NCBI GenBank assembly: GCA_023897205.1
Contig: JAHWDD010000001.1
Location: 3,782,001 to 3,846,000, forward strand
Direction: 5' to 3'
Origin: Exophiala sp. HKRS030
Taxonomy: Eukaryota; Ascomycota; Eurotiomycetes; Chaetothyriales; Herpotrichiellaceae
Length of the DNA: 64,000 bases
The notes beneath the pieces were generated by a model. It was not told where the DNA came from, searched no databases, and saw only the letters and a list, made by a program, of their open reading frames with translations. Position numbers and translations under genes: made by a program. Position 1 is the stretch's first letter. Each line of letters opens with the position of its first letter. Below, in pieces: positions 20,111 to 31,916 of the stretch.

Positions 20111-23100
20111 CTACCGCCCGTCCACCAGAGGGGTTTCTCCATTGTTGCCCAAGGCATCTGTCATTGGCACATCTCCCCCCTCATCATCCTCGGCCTGCGC
20201 TTGGGCAAGGACATCGGCCATGCTTCTGCCTTTGAAGTTGGTGTCGCCGTGGATATCTGTGTCCAGTTCCATCTCCCCTTCGCCCTCGTGTCGACCCTCG
20301 CCTTCACCATCTCGCGGCGTACTGGCTGGTGGTGTTTCGACCGGTGGCGCAGGCGGTGGCGGTGGCGGAGGTGGCGTGTCCGAGTCAGGTTTGAGGTTGG
20401 CCTTCTTGGAAGGTGAGCCTATCGACTCGGACTCGTGGTCATCTCTAGCAAGCGAAGCGGTTTCATCCTCGGGGCGCTTGCGCTTAAGCGTGCCGTTGGC
20501 GGTTTCTTCAGAAGGTGTCTCGATATCTGGCGACGGTGGAACGTTGTCGTCCTCAGCATCAGACATCTTGACATCTTCTAAACTCGGCTCGTCCAGCTTG
20601 GGCGATTCTGTCGGCGAAGAGGCCGCTCCGGCTGCCTTCTTTCGCTTATCGCGAGCAGCCTTTTCGGCTTCGTGCTTCTTGTGTTTTTGATAGGCCTTTT
20701 CAAAGAATTGTTTACAAAATTCTTTGACTTTCTTCTGTTGCCGCTCGTCAATCTTGGTCGGGTCATTCACCCGGCCAGCCTTGTAATCGGACGCGACGAG
20801 CTTTTTAGAGATTTCTTTGCCGAAGCGCTTCAGGTCTTCTTTGGGGATCTTGTGCTTGTACCTGCTCATCACATGCGAGATGTGCGGGAAGAGCTGTGGC
20901 CAAAAAAATGTCAGCAATGAGTATCTAGATACGCAAGGAGAGACAGCTGAAGGAGGTCCTCCAAAATGTTTTAGAACAAAAACAAAGATTCCACTTACGG
21001 TATTTTCGTACAATTTCATCTGCTTCTCTTCATTGTACGACTTCCACCGCTCTTCCTTCTTGACCTTTGTCGCGGGCTCCGGGGTCTCAGGGGTCGCCGT
21101 GGTCTTTGTTTCCTTCTCGCGGGACGTGACGATGTTGTCGATGATACTCCTGAGGACGTCTTGTTCCGAGGGCTGCTTGGGTTGACTCGGGGGTTGGTCA
21201 GCCGGTGCCGTTGGCCTCACCCACGTCGTCTGTCCGGTGGCCGAGTAGTAGTACGTCCGTCCGCTGTCCTGAGCCGCGAACCAACCCCTGGGGAGCGCGG
21301 GAGGTCCCCGATTGAAGGGGGGGCCGCCGCCGCCGTGCCGAGAGCCAAACTGGCCCGGCCTCTGCAGCGACCGCGGCCCCGAAGGCACCGACGACGACGA
21401 CGACGTGTTGTTGGTGTTGTTGTTGGACGGGCCCCGCGGAGGGGGAGGGCTACGCGGCGACGGTGATCTGGACTCGGAGCGTTTCCGCTGCTGGGCGGAT
21501 TCCCTTCTTTCGAAGGCGGTGTAGGACTCGGTCTTGACCTGTGCCGAAGAAGCGTCCTCGTTCTTCTTCTTCCGCGGTATGCGGTACCCCAGTTCCAGTT
21601 TCGACCAGGCATCGAGCAGGGACGACGCCTGCGAAGCCACCCGTTCGTCAGAGTGCTCGACGAGGGATTTCATGGTCGTGTCGATCTTGGCGTCGACGAT
21701 CTTGTTTCGGGTGAGTCGAGGTAGGTGGTCGAGGACGTCGAGAATCTGGAGGATTATGTTCTCATCGTCTCTCCAGGCAGAAAGCTGCGAGTTTAGTATC
21801 TGATAGCCGTGGAACCGGACCACTCTGTGCCACGCCTGGTCGTCCGTACACCTCTGTATGCGCTGCAGCAGCTTCACGGCGATCCACTTCTCTTTGCACT
21901 GCATCAGTGCAGCCATGACTTTTGTCACGCCGTCAACGTCCAACGACCTCGCCTCGAGGCTGTCGACGTATTCTTCATCGTCCTCTGATGTCTTCTTCTT
22001 GCGGGGACGTCTCGCCACGGTAGTGTCCCACGTGTCGGCATCTTCAATACCAAGTGCCTCGATGACCGCCGTCGACAACTTGGTGGCTCTTTCGGTCTGA
22101 GTCTTGCCACCGATGTAACCCGTGCAGTTGGACTCTCCGCAGTAGCATGGTTGTGGATTCGCACCGTAACGATCGACGTTGTAATTGAACACCAGCTCTT
22201 CACCGGCTTTGATGTTTCGTTCAGCGAAGATGCCCATGCGGAGTTTGTCTCCAACCACCCATTTGTCGACGTAACAATTCGGGTTGCAAGAGTGGTTGCA
22301 GAAGCGGCCGAGGTTGCCCTTCTTTGTAGCATCGATGAATTCGCCTCTGCTCAAAGACATGAAGTAGAAATGTTTGATGCCCTCATCGTCATATTGCACC
22401 ATCCGCTTTCGAAACGTAGATTCGGGAATCGTCTCTCCGATGTACTCAAAAATGAAGTCGTGGGGCCGGAGGTCGACGTTGGTACGGAGGCCATACCCTT
22501 TCTTCTCCGTCTGGATGACAGAGACGTCGGCAAAGAGATGGCGGAGAAACCGTTGATTCTGACAGTTGGTTCCGCAGCTACAGTCGTTGGCACATTCCAT
22601 TTTACAGGCACGATTGATACAGTCGGAATCCTCGCCGCAGGCGAGGTTTTGTTTGGTGGAAGGATCTAAAGTCCAGTCAGTGCGGCAACTTTGATGAAGA
22701 AAGGATCAAAACTCACCCCATTCTTCCACACAGTCGCAGTCGAGGGCATGTTCGCTGAATCCAAGATATTTATTTTGATAGGTACAGGCGTCGAGGAGGG
22801 AAAACGTAGAGGTCGCTTCTTGAGTGGCGTCGGGAAGGTGATCAAAGAGCGGCGCGATGCGAGGAGGAAGTTTTGATGATGTTCGGGACGATTTCGCGGG
22901 TTTCGAGGGCTCCTTGGGTTCGGGCTTGACAGGCGAGGTGGAGGATGAAATGAGGCCACTGGCATCCCTAGGCTCGTTCTTGGCGACTAAATCTGCCGCC
23001 GAAGGTGGTTTGGAGGTCGATGACGAGGTCGACGACGAGCGAGAGGATTTGATCTTCGCAGTCGGCGAAGATGTCGATTCTGATGGACTAGCTGCTTCCT

Positions 23101-23239
23101 CTTGCTTAATGGCCGCTACGCGGGCGTTACTGGGCTCGTCGGGCATTTCGCCATCCGCCGACTCCTCGCGTTTGAGCTCGGGGGTGGCCCCTTCATCGCT
23201 GGGTTCAAGCCGAGACGACGTTCTGCTTAAGCGACCCAT
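20111..23239 (-). CDS. SET2: Histone H3 lysine 36 methyltransferase Set2
   Basis: Set2 methylates H3K36 during RNA polymerase II elongation in the nucleus. Exons are 23239-22717, 22665-20999 and 20893-20111, all in phase, giving 990 residues without the second intron. After a low-complexity N terminus come the AWS Cys cluster (CEDSDCINRACKMEC region, about 180-215), the SET domain (about 222-340) with GYGLR, FEYIGE and NHSCNPNC (about 298-305), and the post-SET motif CYCGESNCTG (about 348-357). A WW domain (PRGWFAAQDSGRTYYYS...TTWVRP) lies near 630-660 and the SRI domain, which binds the phosphorylated Pol II tail, near 710-800 (ENTLFPHISHVMSRYKHK). The C terminus is Pro-rich and acidic. The second intron (20894-20998) is 105 bp, a multiple of three with no stop, and lies inside the SRI domain. 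Confidence 0.96.
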
Positions 23240-24510
23240 GTTTACGATGACTTCGACCTATGTGAGGTCCTGAGCGCTGGAGTATGCCTTATCACAGGGG
23301 CATGGATGAGGTGGTGAAAACGTCCCACAGGTGCTCACGACCATCAGCAGCTATGAGACCAGCGAAGCTCCACCTCAAACTCAGGTCAGAAATCTCCAAA
23401 AAGCGCCTTTAAAGTGTCGGTGAACACGGTCTCAAAGCTTGAGCCGTTGATTTGGCGTTATTTGGACGGTAGAGATCGGAGTTGACTGGCACACCGGGAC
23501 ACGTTGTCGATCAAGAGAACCTTGGACAAACGAGGGGCACCTTGATGTCCGTGTGAGAACGGACGACTGGCAGTGATTTTTAAGATGAATCGATGGCACC
23601 GGTGGCTTTTGTAGCAGACAACGTGTGTAAATCGCAGCAAGGGCGATCAAGAAGGAGTGAAGGTTGATTATTCAAAATGGCAGCATGGGATGTCGGTGAC
23701 TATCGATCGATGCCTTCATTTTCCGCCACACCGGGGATATTGTGCAGCTCGTAATTCTTCCAAGGCCGATCACTCTCACGCGAGCCACATGCACCAGATC
23801 CAGCTCGCCAGTGCAAAGATGAAGAAAAAGGGAGAGTAGGAGAAGAAGAAAAAAAGACGTGGCAGATTGCGAGTGTAGTCTGCAAAAGCAGAAGCAGGCC
23901 TCATCAACTTTTGACAGCCGGTGAGACCAACTTGCCAAGACCAGCCAAACAGAAGATCCGATTCCGTCTTTCCAGCTCTTCGTCGCTTTTCGCTTCCCAT
24001 TCCCAATCGTTCCCATACTTGATTGTTGCCTATGCCTATGACTGTTTCCCGCCATCTCCCCTTCCATCACCTTTCCTCGTGCCTCGTATTTGACACTTTC
24101 GCCCCGGCAAAAAACCACCGGCCATACGCAGATATCGCAATAACAACGGCATGAATAGTGGCCTTCGTTGTCGTTTGGCTTTCTCCTTGCCGCCGCTTCC
24201 ACTCGTATGTCCTGCCATGGCAATTCCGCGAAGAGCATGGTCCTTGGTAGAGCCTATCTAGAATCGCCCCTAGTCCCCTATAGCTATAGTCTGTGAATCT
24301 GCGAACAAATCCATGTCACTCGAAGCTTGAAGCACCTTGTGTGGTATGCAAAGCCCTATGCGTCCATCTGCACGTGTCGAGAAAGCAACGGGTGACGACT
24401 CTGTGATGGTTAGCTGAGCTTGAAGACCCTATGCATAAAAATGTCCAGGCATTCCACGGGTAGGAGTTGGCAGTCTGTGCAGGTGCTCAAGCCAGGCGTT
24501 CGTCTCCAAA
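23240..24510. other. Intergenic between SET2 and the kinase gene
   Basis: About 1.27 kb holding the SET2 upstream region and the kinase 3' region. A 188-codon minus-strand ORF (23672-24238) is open but its composition changes along its length and overlaps Phe/Leu runs from a pyrimidine tract, so I do not call it a gene. Confidence 0.6.
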
Positions 24511-27225
24511 TCAACTTTCCTCATTGCCCGACCGGGTTCGTTTGCTCTTGACCATATCCACAAAGCCACGTATCGAGGTTTTGGCTTGTCGGCCAGCGTC
24601 TACCGCCATGCCTCGCCATTGTGAAGGCGGCCTCCCGGGAGACCAGGGGCTGCTTGGACCGGACGGTTCTACATTTCCTCCGGCTGTGGGAGGTGAGCTG
24701 GGAGTTGATGGATTCGACTTCTCTTGTGCTTCTTCCTGCCTTTTCGCCTTCTCTGCTGCAATGAAATCCCTTCGCTCCTGTTTCCTACGTTCGTACTCCT
24801 CCCTCGCAGCTTGTCGCAGTGCTCGGCTGACCTCGGTCACTCGAGCTTTTCGGGTTGAGAATTGAGTGTAATCCTTAAGGTGATTTTTCGCTTCCTCTCC
24901 CACAGCGGCCCATTTACCTGCCAGACCGCTAATGGCCAGTAATTTCGCATCTACGCGGCGAGTCAAGTAGACATGTGGTTCTTTGTTCTCTTCCTTGGCT
25001 TTAGCCATGATCCGTTCAATCTCATCGCGGTACGCTGTTTCGTATATGTCCACATCCGCGGCCCCTGGACTCTCGCTAACGATCGGTACATCGTCATCGT
25101 CTCGGATAAATGACTCGTCATCATCGTGCTGAGAACTGAATCCAGAAAACGTAGAGGGTCCAATATACAAGTACAATTGGTCCTCGAGAGGATCATGCGC
25201 CTGACCCCGCCGACCTACCTCATCTGTCGTACGTGAATGTGGTCTCAAGGAGCGGAATGGAGGCAGCTTCTCGGCATCTAGGCTCTCAATTTCGGCCATG
25301 TTTGGAGCTTGAGGGATATCATCTGAATCTGTACTGACGTCGCTCGCTATTGCAGGCGGTATGTTCGGAGATGCCACATTTTGCTTACTTTTGTCGGACA
25401 GAGTGGTATCGTCTACACTCAGTGTAGGTACAGGGCGCAAGTTCAAGTTCCTCATGCCGGCCTGTATTTCTCCACCCTCAGCAGGCGCCCGTTGAGCATT
25501 GCCACCTGCTCGAGCCATTGGATCTTTCCTCATGGATGCAGGGGGGTACGAGAAATGTGTGTCACTTTGATCTCCAAGGATCGAGGTCATCGGGTGAGCC
25601 TTATTCTTGTCGAGGAGCGACTTAAACTTATTCACCGCTTTCACCTAGAAGAACGATCAACCGATGTTCCAGCTGGCTTCTATTGAGCATAACATACCAC
25701 TGTCAACAAATCCCTCATATTGATTGTAATTGCAGAATTCATCTCGGCTTCTGTCGGTGGTTCCACGAGATCGGAGGTGTTCTCCTCCTCCGATAGTAGC
25801 TGATCGGCGCCACGAAGGGTGACCCAGGGATGTTCCTGGGGAATGTCAGCTTCATGAAACAAGAATTCTCTGACACCTACCCTGAGCTCTTGCATTTTGA
25901 TGCGCTTTTGAGGATCCTTCTCCAACAACTTGGTCATCAAATCTCGGAAATCTTCGTCTTCATCTGAAGGCATAGTTGGGTCTTCGGCTTTGATCGCATC
26001 ATACAGTTCAAAGATACCGGTCTTCTCGAAGGGAATACGTCCGTATTTGAGGCAGAACAATGTGACACCCATAGACCAGATATCAGCCGCTCGCCCGGAC
26101 ACGTTACCATGTTGAGCGACACAGAGTTCCGGAGGAAGAAACGCGGGACTTCCTGCGGACTTCGCGGTCAGCATCTCGGAATCTTTTGCAAACATCTCCG
26201 ATACTCCAAAGTCAACGACCTTGAGCACATCATCCTCAGTGATCAGACAGTTGTCTGGTTTTATGTCGCGGTGCAGGACGCCTTGCGCATGCAAATATTC
26301 GATCCCCAAGATCAAGTCTCGGAACCAATATCTGCAGACATGGTCAGGGTATGCATCAGCCCTTTCGTCAAGTCCCACTTTCATCACTACTCCCTTTTTG
26401 CACATCTCCATGACCATGTATAGAGAATCTTCGGTAGGGTCGTCCAACACTTCAATCAGGGAGACAAGATTGGGGTGATTCAATTTTTTCATGATAGCAA
26501 TCTCCTCTTTGATAAGCTCGATGGCGTTTGTTTGGTGCTTCCCATCTTCTCCCAGGTTTCTGTGTAGAGGAGAGTTGAAACCTTGCAACGCACCACGGCG
26601 TCGTTGACTGAGAGGTTTGCGGAGGATATGGGATTGGGCGCGCTTGCGGAGTCGTGCTTTGGAAAATTCTTTGACGGCCTAGTAGCATTCAGCGGATGTT
26701 CAATGACGCTCTACTACAAGCCTCACATATTCAGTGCCGTACTGATCAACTGCCAAATGGACAGCTCCGAATGATCCCCGCCCAATTTCTTGCTTGATGA
26801 TATACTGGTTTATACGATGTTCTGCAACTCCGTCGTCCTGGCTTGTAACGTACTCTGATCGAGCATTGAGGGATTCCTGCAGGATTTGAGTGAAAGGGCC
26901 TCTTTGCAATCAGGGAATATCAGGTACCTTGACCTGCTTCGGCGCAGAGGGTGTTCGACGGTGATGTCGGAGAGGACTCGGGTAGTCGGGACTGGTCCTT
27001 GACAAAGGTTAGCTGGGAAGTGTATAGCGATCATCAGTAGCCCTACAAATGCTGTCTCGGTGGTGGTGTCTTCAGAATGGGTTCATGGTTGTTGTTGCTC
27101 TCGAGGCCAACCGCAGGTGATTCTGATCGGGATTGAGATTGGCGGGGTTGGGTTAGGCTGCGAGCCGCGAGAAAGTCAACAGCTTCCTCCGCCGACGTGG
27201 ACGTAGGGGACGAAACGATGTCCAT
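24511..27225 (-). CDS. Ca2+/calmodulin-dependent kinase kinase-type Ser/Thr kinase (CmkC/Ssp1-like)
   Basis: CaMKK-type kinases phosphorylate the activation loop of CaMK and of AMPK/Snf1-type kinases. Exons in phase are 26901-26727, 26678-25881, 25835-25698 and 25644-24511. The kinase domain has GRGSFGAVHLAVD (Gly loop), the VAIK-type Lys in AVKEF, LKKLNHPNLV-like MKKLNHPNLVSLIEVLDD, HRDIKPDNC, DFG in VVDFGVSEMF and the APE-type segment AGSPAFLPPEL. The segment between the Gly loop and helix C carries the Arg/Pro-rich insert typical of CaMKK. The long C terminus is acidic and then basic-coiled. Upstream, the short exon at about 27003-26925 encodes VLSDITVEHPLRRSRSRGPF and ATG 27225 opens a good first exon ending near 27046, but I could not join these two in phase with a GT-AG intron, so the extreme N terminus is uncertain. 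Confidence 0.88.
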
Positions 27226-27585
27226 GAGGTCGTCGACATTACATGGGGCCGTGACAAAATGGCGGATATGGTTGTTGCAATCTTGACGGAAATGTTACAT
27301 GATAAGTGGTGGTGCAATGACGAGAGGTGGTGTACTCCGTTCGCATTGTGAGGGACAAAGCGTCCACCGCACGTCTTCTCCAGCACCTCACTTTCTGTCT
27401 CCAATTCTAGTCGATATTGCTGCGCCTTTAACTCAACCACAGGGATTGTCAACACCCGCTGACACCGACTGGTACCATATCTTCTCGAGTATGCTCATGT
27501 GTCCGTGGCTGGATTGCCGGTAGTTATACTTGCCTGTAATTGGGACAGTCGAGCCTCTAAGGCAGCTCATCGGACTGTGGTCGGT

Positions 27586-28241
27586 ATGGTTGTTTACTCC
27601 TTCTATATATTTGACCGCCATGGTAAGTAGCGCCGTGAGACTCTATGTTGGTGGAGCAGACACTGACGTCTGCCTGTGTAGCGGAGTGTATCTACAAGAG
27701 AAACTGGATGCCAGCATACATGTCTTCCACGGGCAAGTCATCGAGACCATCGTCACAGGCCTACGTCAACGGTAGCACCCAGGGACGTGCTGGTTTGAGT
27801 GCAGACGACGATGCCAAACTGATCTTTGGCACTGTCTTTTCATTGCGGAACATGGTTCGAAAGCTGGGTGGTGAGGACGACAGGTGAGATAACACACGGG
27901 CGTAACGATGGTGGCTAACACAAGGGCGCAGCTTCCTCTCCTACCGAACATCCCAATACAAGCTCCATTACTACGAGACACCAACGAACACCAAATTCGT
28001 TATGCTTACCGACACCAAGTCTGGTTCCATGCGCATAGCCTTACAACAAATATACGTGAATTGCTATGTTGAATATGTGGTGAAGAACCCCTTGTCGCCC
28101 GTCGAGCACCCTGGGGGCATAGGCGTAGACAATGAGCTTTTCGAAGCAAGTCTGGAACAATTTGTGGTATGTGGACCATTCCATGTGATCTATTATCAAA
28201 GTAACGAGCCTATTCAGGATCGGGTATTGAACGCCTCGTGA
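27586..28241 (+). CDS. BET5: TRAPP complex subunit Bet5 (TRAPPC1)
   Basis: Bet5 is a longin-fold core subunit of the TRAPP complexes, which act as exchange factors for Ypt1/Rab1 in ER-to-Golgi and Golgi traffic. Exons are 27586-27622, 27682-27883, 27932-28166 and 28218-28241, phase-consistent, 165 residues, close to the family length. The N terminus MVVYSFYIFDRHAECIYKRNW is diagnostic, followed by a Ser/Gly-rich loop, LIFGTVFSLRNMVRKLGG, FLSYRTSQYKLHYYETPTNTKFV and IYVNCYVEYVVKNPL. The last exon is only 24 bp. It is divergent from the kinase gene, with about 360 bp between start codons that holds no other gene. Confidence 0.94.
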
Positions 28242-28495
28242 ATGCATGCAATTTGATCAGACACAGATGTGCATCGTGAACGAAACCATTGCTGGAATTA
28301 CCTGGAAGATTCCCGTCTGTTCAGGGATGACACGTCTCGCATTGAACTCTAGGCCACGGCCACTACTTGTCCACTCGTATCCGAACGGTTGCGACAAGCG
28401 GTGGTCATGCATTAGGGAGATTTGAGAGGGGAAGGACAAGCTTAATAAAAGCATGGTCATCCCTGGATGCTGGTTTGCTAACTGAGACCTCACAC

Positions 28496-28708
28496 ATGGA
28501 CTCGTCGTCGAAGCGCGGACATCTTGATCACGATGAGGTCAAAATGATCCAATTGACAGACGATCCCATCCAGGAAGACACGACGGCGATGGCCTCAGCC
28601 ACTGCAATTGGTTCTCGAAGACTACGAGAAGTGCAGGGGCGCGGCAAAGCGAGACATGGCCTGGGAGTACCATGACAAACAGCGTGTCCAGATGCAGCCC
28701 CGGATCTA
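28496..28708 (+). pseudogene. Small protein gene needing one frame shift
   Basis: ATG at 28496 opens an acidic frame (SKRGHLDHDEVKMIQLTDD, PIQEDTTAMASATAI). After position about 28607 that frame turns into low-quality sequence, while the frame obtained by skipping one G continues as VLEDYEKCRGAAKRDMAWEY and HDKQRVQMQPRI to a TAG at 28706-28708, which has a very protein-like composition. Together they would form a protein of about 71 residues. I do not recognise the family. The break may be a real mutation, a one-base assembly error, or recoding. It lies about 250 bp downstream of BET5 on the same strand. Confidence 0.35.
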
Positions 28709-29114
28709 GAACGGACAGAGACGCGGAACCGGATTTCCAGGATCATCAAGGATATGATCCGTCTGGTAAAAACCAATATAAAGACAGAAATGAATCTCTG
28801 GTGTCTGATTGGACAATGAGCCATCGACGCCGTCTCAACCTAGAGGAGGCTCTACATAATGGTTCTGGCGAATTAGAAATTCGGGCCGCAAAATTCCCAG
28901 AATCTGCAGCCAGTGATGACCTGAGGTCAATGAATAAAATCACGCTGTCACGTACTGTACCGCTCGGCGACCGTTTCTCATTTGTTAACGATTATAATGG
29001 CTGGAATTTGGATGGAATTTGGCTTGAAGTTTGACGCCCGTGCTGAAATCCCGATTGAAGGCGGCAAAGCGGAAAAGTTGTTGAGATGAAAATACATTAC
29101 CTGAAGTTGGTCCG

Positions 29115-29492
29115 CTATTGGACGCGTTTACAAAAGAAACGCCTAGAGTCGTCGAGGACTGGAAGGTCATACTGTACATCATCCCGATCACCTAATTGCA
29201 GGCTGTAGAAGGTTTCGCCCCAGGGAGGATCTTCAAGATCATAGTGTACTTCGGATACTCCGTACGAGTCGGGGCCAAAAGCTTGCGCTTCCCACAACCC
29301 TGCCAATCCACGTGTTTGCTTCCCTGCCTTGTGGTTTCCTGGCTCGACGGCTTGCCGACGTCTTGACCGCAGCAAGTAGACGAATTTTGTGAGTAAGTTT
29401 TGGCCCTTGCTGCTCTTACGCCCAACGTAATTGCTTGAGACGAGGTTGTTGGTCACATCGCTGGAAGGTATTTGCGTCCTTTTGTGACACAT
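29115..29492 (-). CDS. Doubtful hypothetical ORF, 125 codons
   Basis: An open frame from ATG 29492 to a TAG at 29115. It includes SKGQNLLTKFVYLLRSRRR and an acidic C-terminal half (EVHYDLEDPPWGETFYS, LGDRDDVQYDLPVLDD) that looks more protein-like than random translation. There is no recognisable domain, signal peptide or homologue. A TACTCCGTA word lies inside it at 29256, which argues against coding because that word is otherwise in non-coding DNA. I would keep it only as a candidate. Confidence 0.2.
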   Translation of the reverse strand: MCHKRTQIPSSDVTNNLVSSNYVGRKSSKGQNLLTKFVYLLRSRRRQAVEPGNHKAGKQTRGLAGLWEAQAFGPDSYGVSEVHYDLEDPPWGETFYSLQLGDRDDVQYDLPVLDDSRRFFCKRVQ

Positions 29493-31916
29493 TGATCGAT
29501 ATGCAAATTAGTCAAGGTCGATGAGTCTGTCTCGTATTAACACTGCCGGGCCATCCCAAATTGATACGCATGATGTGTGGCGAAAGGCATGTATGCTCGC
29601 AAATACTGTACAGTAGGCTGATCTCAGTGTACAAGTGCAGGGCGACACACAAGTGAAACCGTGTCTGTGGTATGTGCTACCGCCACTTCTGCTTTGGGTT
29701 TTACCATACCAATGTCGTGTTCCTCTGGCATTTGTTTGGTCTTTTTAGGCGCCACAAGTGACATCTTTGAGGGAAGCTGAATTGAGTGATAGGCGGCGAT
29801 GCTAGTGGTACCTGGTCAAGGCCATGCACGGCATGCTAGGACAGGTAGGGCAATGCAAGACCTAGATCGGAACAAGCGGCCAACGTTAGGTAGCGATATT
29901 CGCTTGAACGCAGGCAAGAGCTGATGGGAGATTGACCATTCGACAGTCCAAGGTCGGACGGTGGTCGCCTCAACGGTCAGGAGGACAGCTGGCTGGCTGG
30001 CTATTGCTGCTGGCATTGATCGACTGACAGATGTGGGGGATTCGGATCGGCCCAGCAGATGATTTGGCCCCTTGACAGAAGACTCAATATAAGGCAGGAT
30101 TTGGCGATTCAAGAGGCTGAAAAAAAGTGTCAGGTACGTCGGATCTTGCAGAGACAATGTTGTCATTGTTGAGAAGTTCACATATTGTTGTGGTTGCATT
30201 GATAGTCTTCCATACAAGGCCACTTTTACTCGTAGAAGCAGGTCGGTTTACTCATCATCCAAGCCATGGAGCCCCAAAAGTGTTCTTTCTGTCTTCTGGA
30301 AATTGAAGGGCCAAAGAACTGTTTAGGGCACTTTGTGCTGGGTGACATCGATAAGTTGCGGCCTCGGGCGACACAGGCACCGAAGCCCTGGGCTTGACGA
30401 TGGCGATGTCCACCACCACCACCATCATCATCCCTTTAATTACGGAATACCGTACAGTGATTTTCGATAATTCTTCTCATCGTGATGACAATACCTATGC
30501 AACTCGTTTCCCGTCGCCCAAAGCACTGATACTATTGCTCCTAGTGACTCGAACTATTCACTGTTTTCCGCGGAAGACGGAGTGTAACTTGCTAAGGTGC
30601 CTGGGTACGGTAACTAGCGGCGCAACACTCTCCTTTGGTGTTGGCTTGATGAAAGTCGCTTGTCCTCATTCTCCAGTGCCCGACGTCAGACCAAAAATGA
30701 ATTAAAAGAAAAAGAATGGAAAAAGAATGCTGACCCGAAGCGTGGGAAGAGAATCCACAGTGCAAGTCATTGCCTCTCATGGCGACTTTTCTTTCCGGCC
30801 TCTTCCCCCTGGTCTTTGCTAGGCACTGCGGGCTAGAATCACTTGTATTCTCCTAGGCTTAGTGCCCTGCAAGAGTACCCCCTGGTCGTTACTTTAACCC
30901 CTGGTCCCTGTCTCTCCCCTGATACACTAAGCTACTGGACCTTAACGCGTCGTCGTCGAAGAAAATAACACCCAAAGGCGTGAGGTCTGAGGTCGTATTC
31001 TCCATCCAATCCTACGCCATTGTTCACATCCTCGTTCGCAATTTGCTCGTCCACCGCATCCTGCACCGTTACTTCACATCCAGCCGTTGGTCGCCCTCGC
31101 ATTTGCCATCTGCAACCGCACCCTGGTCGACCAGGTCTCGACTGCGCAATTCCGTGTTTGGTTGTCATTGGCGAAAATGCATGGCAGAAGGATTGCCTGG
31201 TGGGAAAACAGATGGCGCCACGTTGAATGCTCACGCGCACATGAATCATCTCGCTGCTCGCCGTCTTCCTCATCATTCTGAGTCTAATAAGCCCTGTCCA
31301 TTGGGTCCTGTTGGTGTCTCGCTCTGACAGAGTGGTGGGTACTGCGTATCTTCGTGCGAGTACTCCGTACCTGGCATCAATTTACTCCACCATCGTTTCC
31401 AGCGTCGAACCCACTGCCACGACTTGCTACTTGGAGTGAACTACAGAGTGCTATCATCGTCTTTTCTGCGCCGTGGGACGGAGTGTGCCTTTGCCCACCA
31501 CCCAAGACCGAGCCTCGCTAAACGACCTTCCAGACTCCAGGTATCTGTACCACCGGGCGTCGAAAGAGTCTACTGTACCATATCCACTCTGACTTCCAGC
31601 AAGCCATCATCCACCACCCCCGCCATACCCTCGTTCTGGTCACTTCATGATCATGGGTAGTCCCTGACACACTTTCTTCCTCAAGAAGCCAGACTCCTGC
31701 CCTTTCGTTTGTCTCGATCCTTCTGCCACTCACATTGTTCAAGGACATCGGGAGCCCTCCATTATATCATCCTACCCACCCCTCCGTCCCATCCTCCTTC
31801 ACACCCTCTCTGTCCTTGACGTCCGACTTGAGCTGGCCCCGAATATCACACTACTCGACCCGCGGTCATGAGAAGATAGACTCACTAACCAGGCGAGCGC
31901 CCAACAACTACTTCCC
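29493..31916. other. Long non-coding stretch upstream of the seven-helix protein gene
   Basis: About 2.4 kb. A 43-codon plus-strand ORF at 30266-30397 (MEPQKCSFCLLEIEGPKNC...) has a CxxC pair but is too short to judge. From 31330 to 31910 the plus strand is rich in CT and CC runs, typical of a long leader or promoter. TACTCCGTA occurs at 31361-31369. No other feature is seen. Confidence 0.5.

Noticed and set aside
23672..24238. 188-codon minus-strand ORF between SET2 and the kinase gene
   Set aside because: No family motif, Phe/Leu runs from a pyrimidine tract, and composition that changes along its length.
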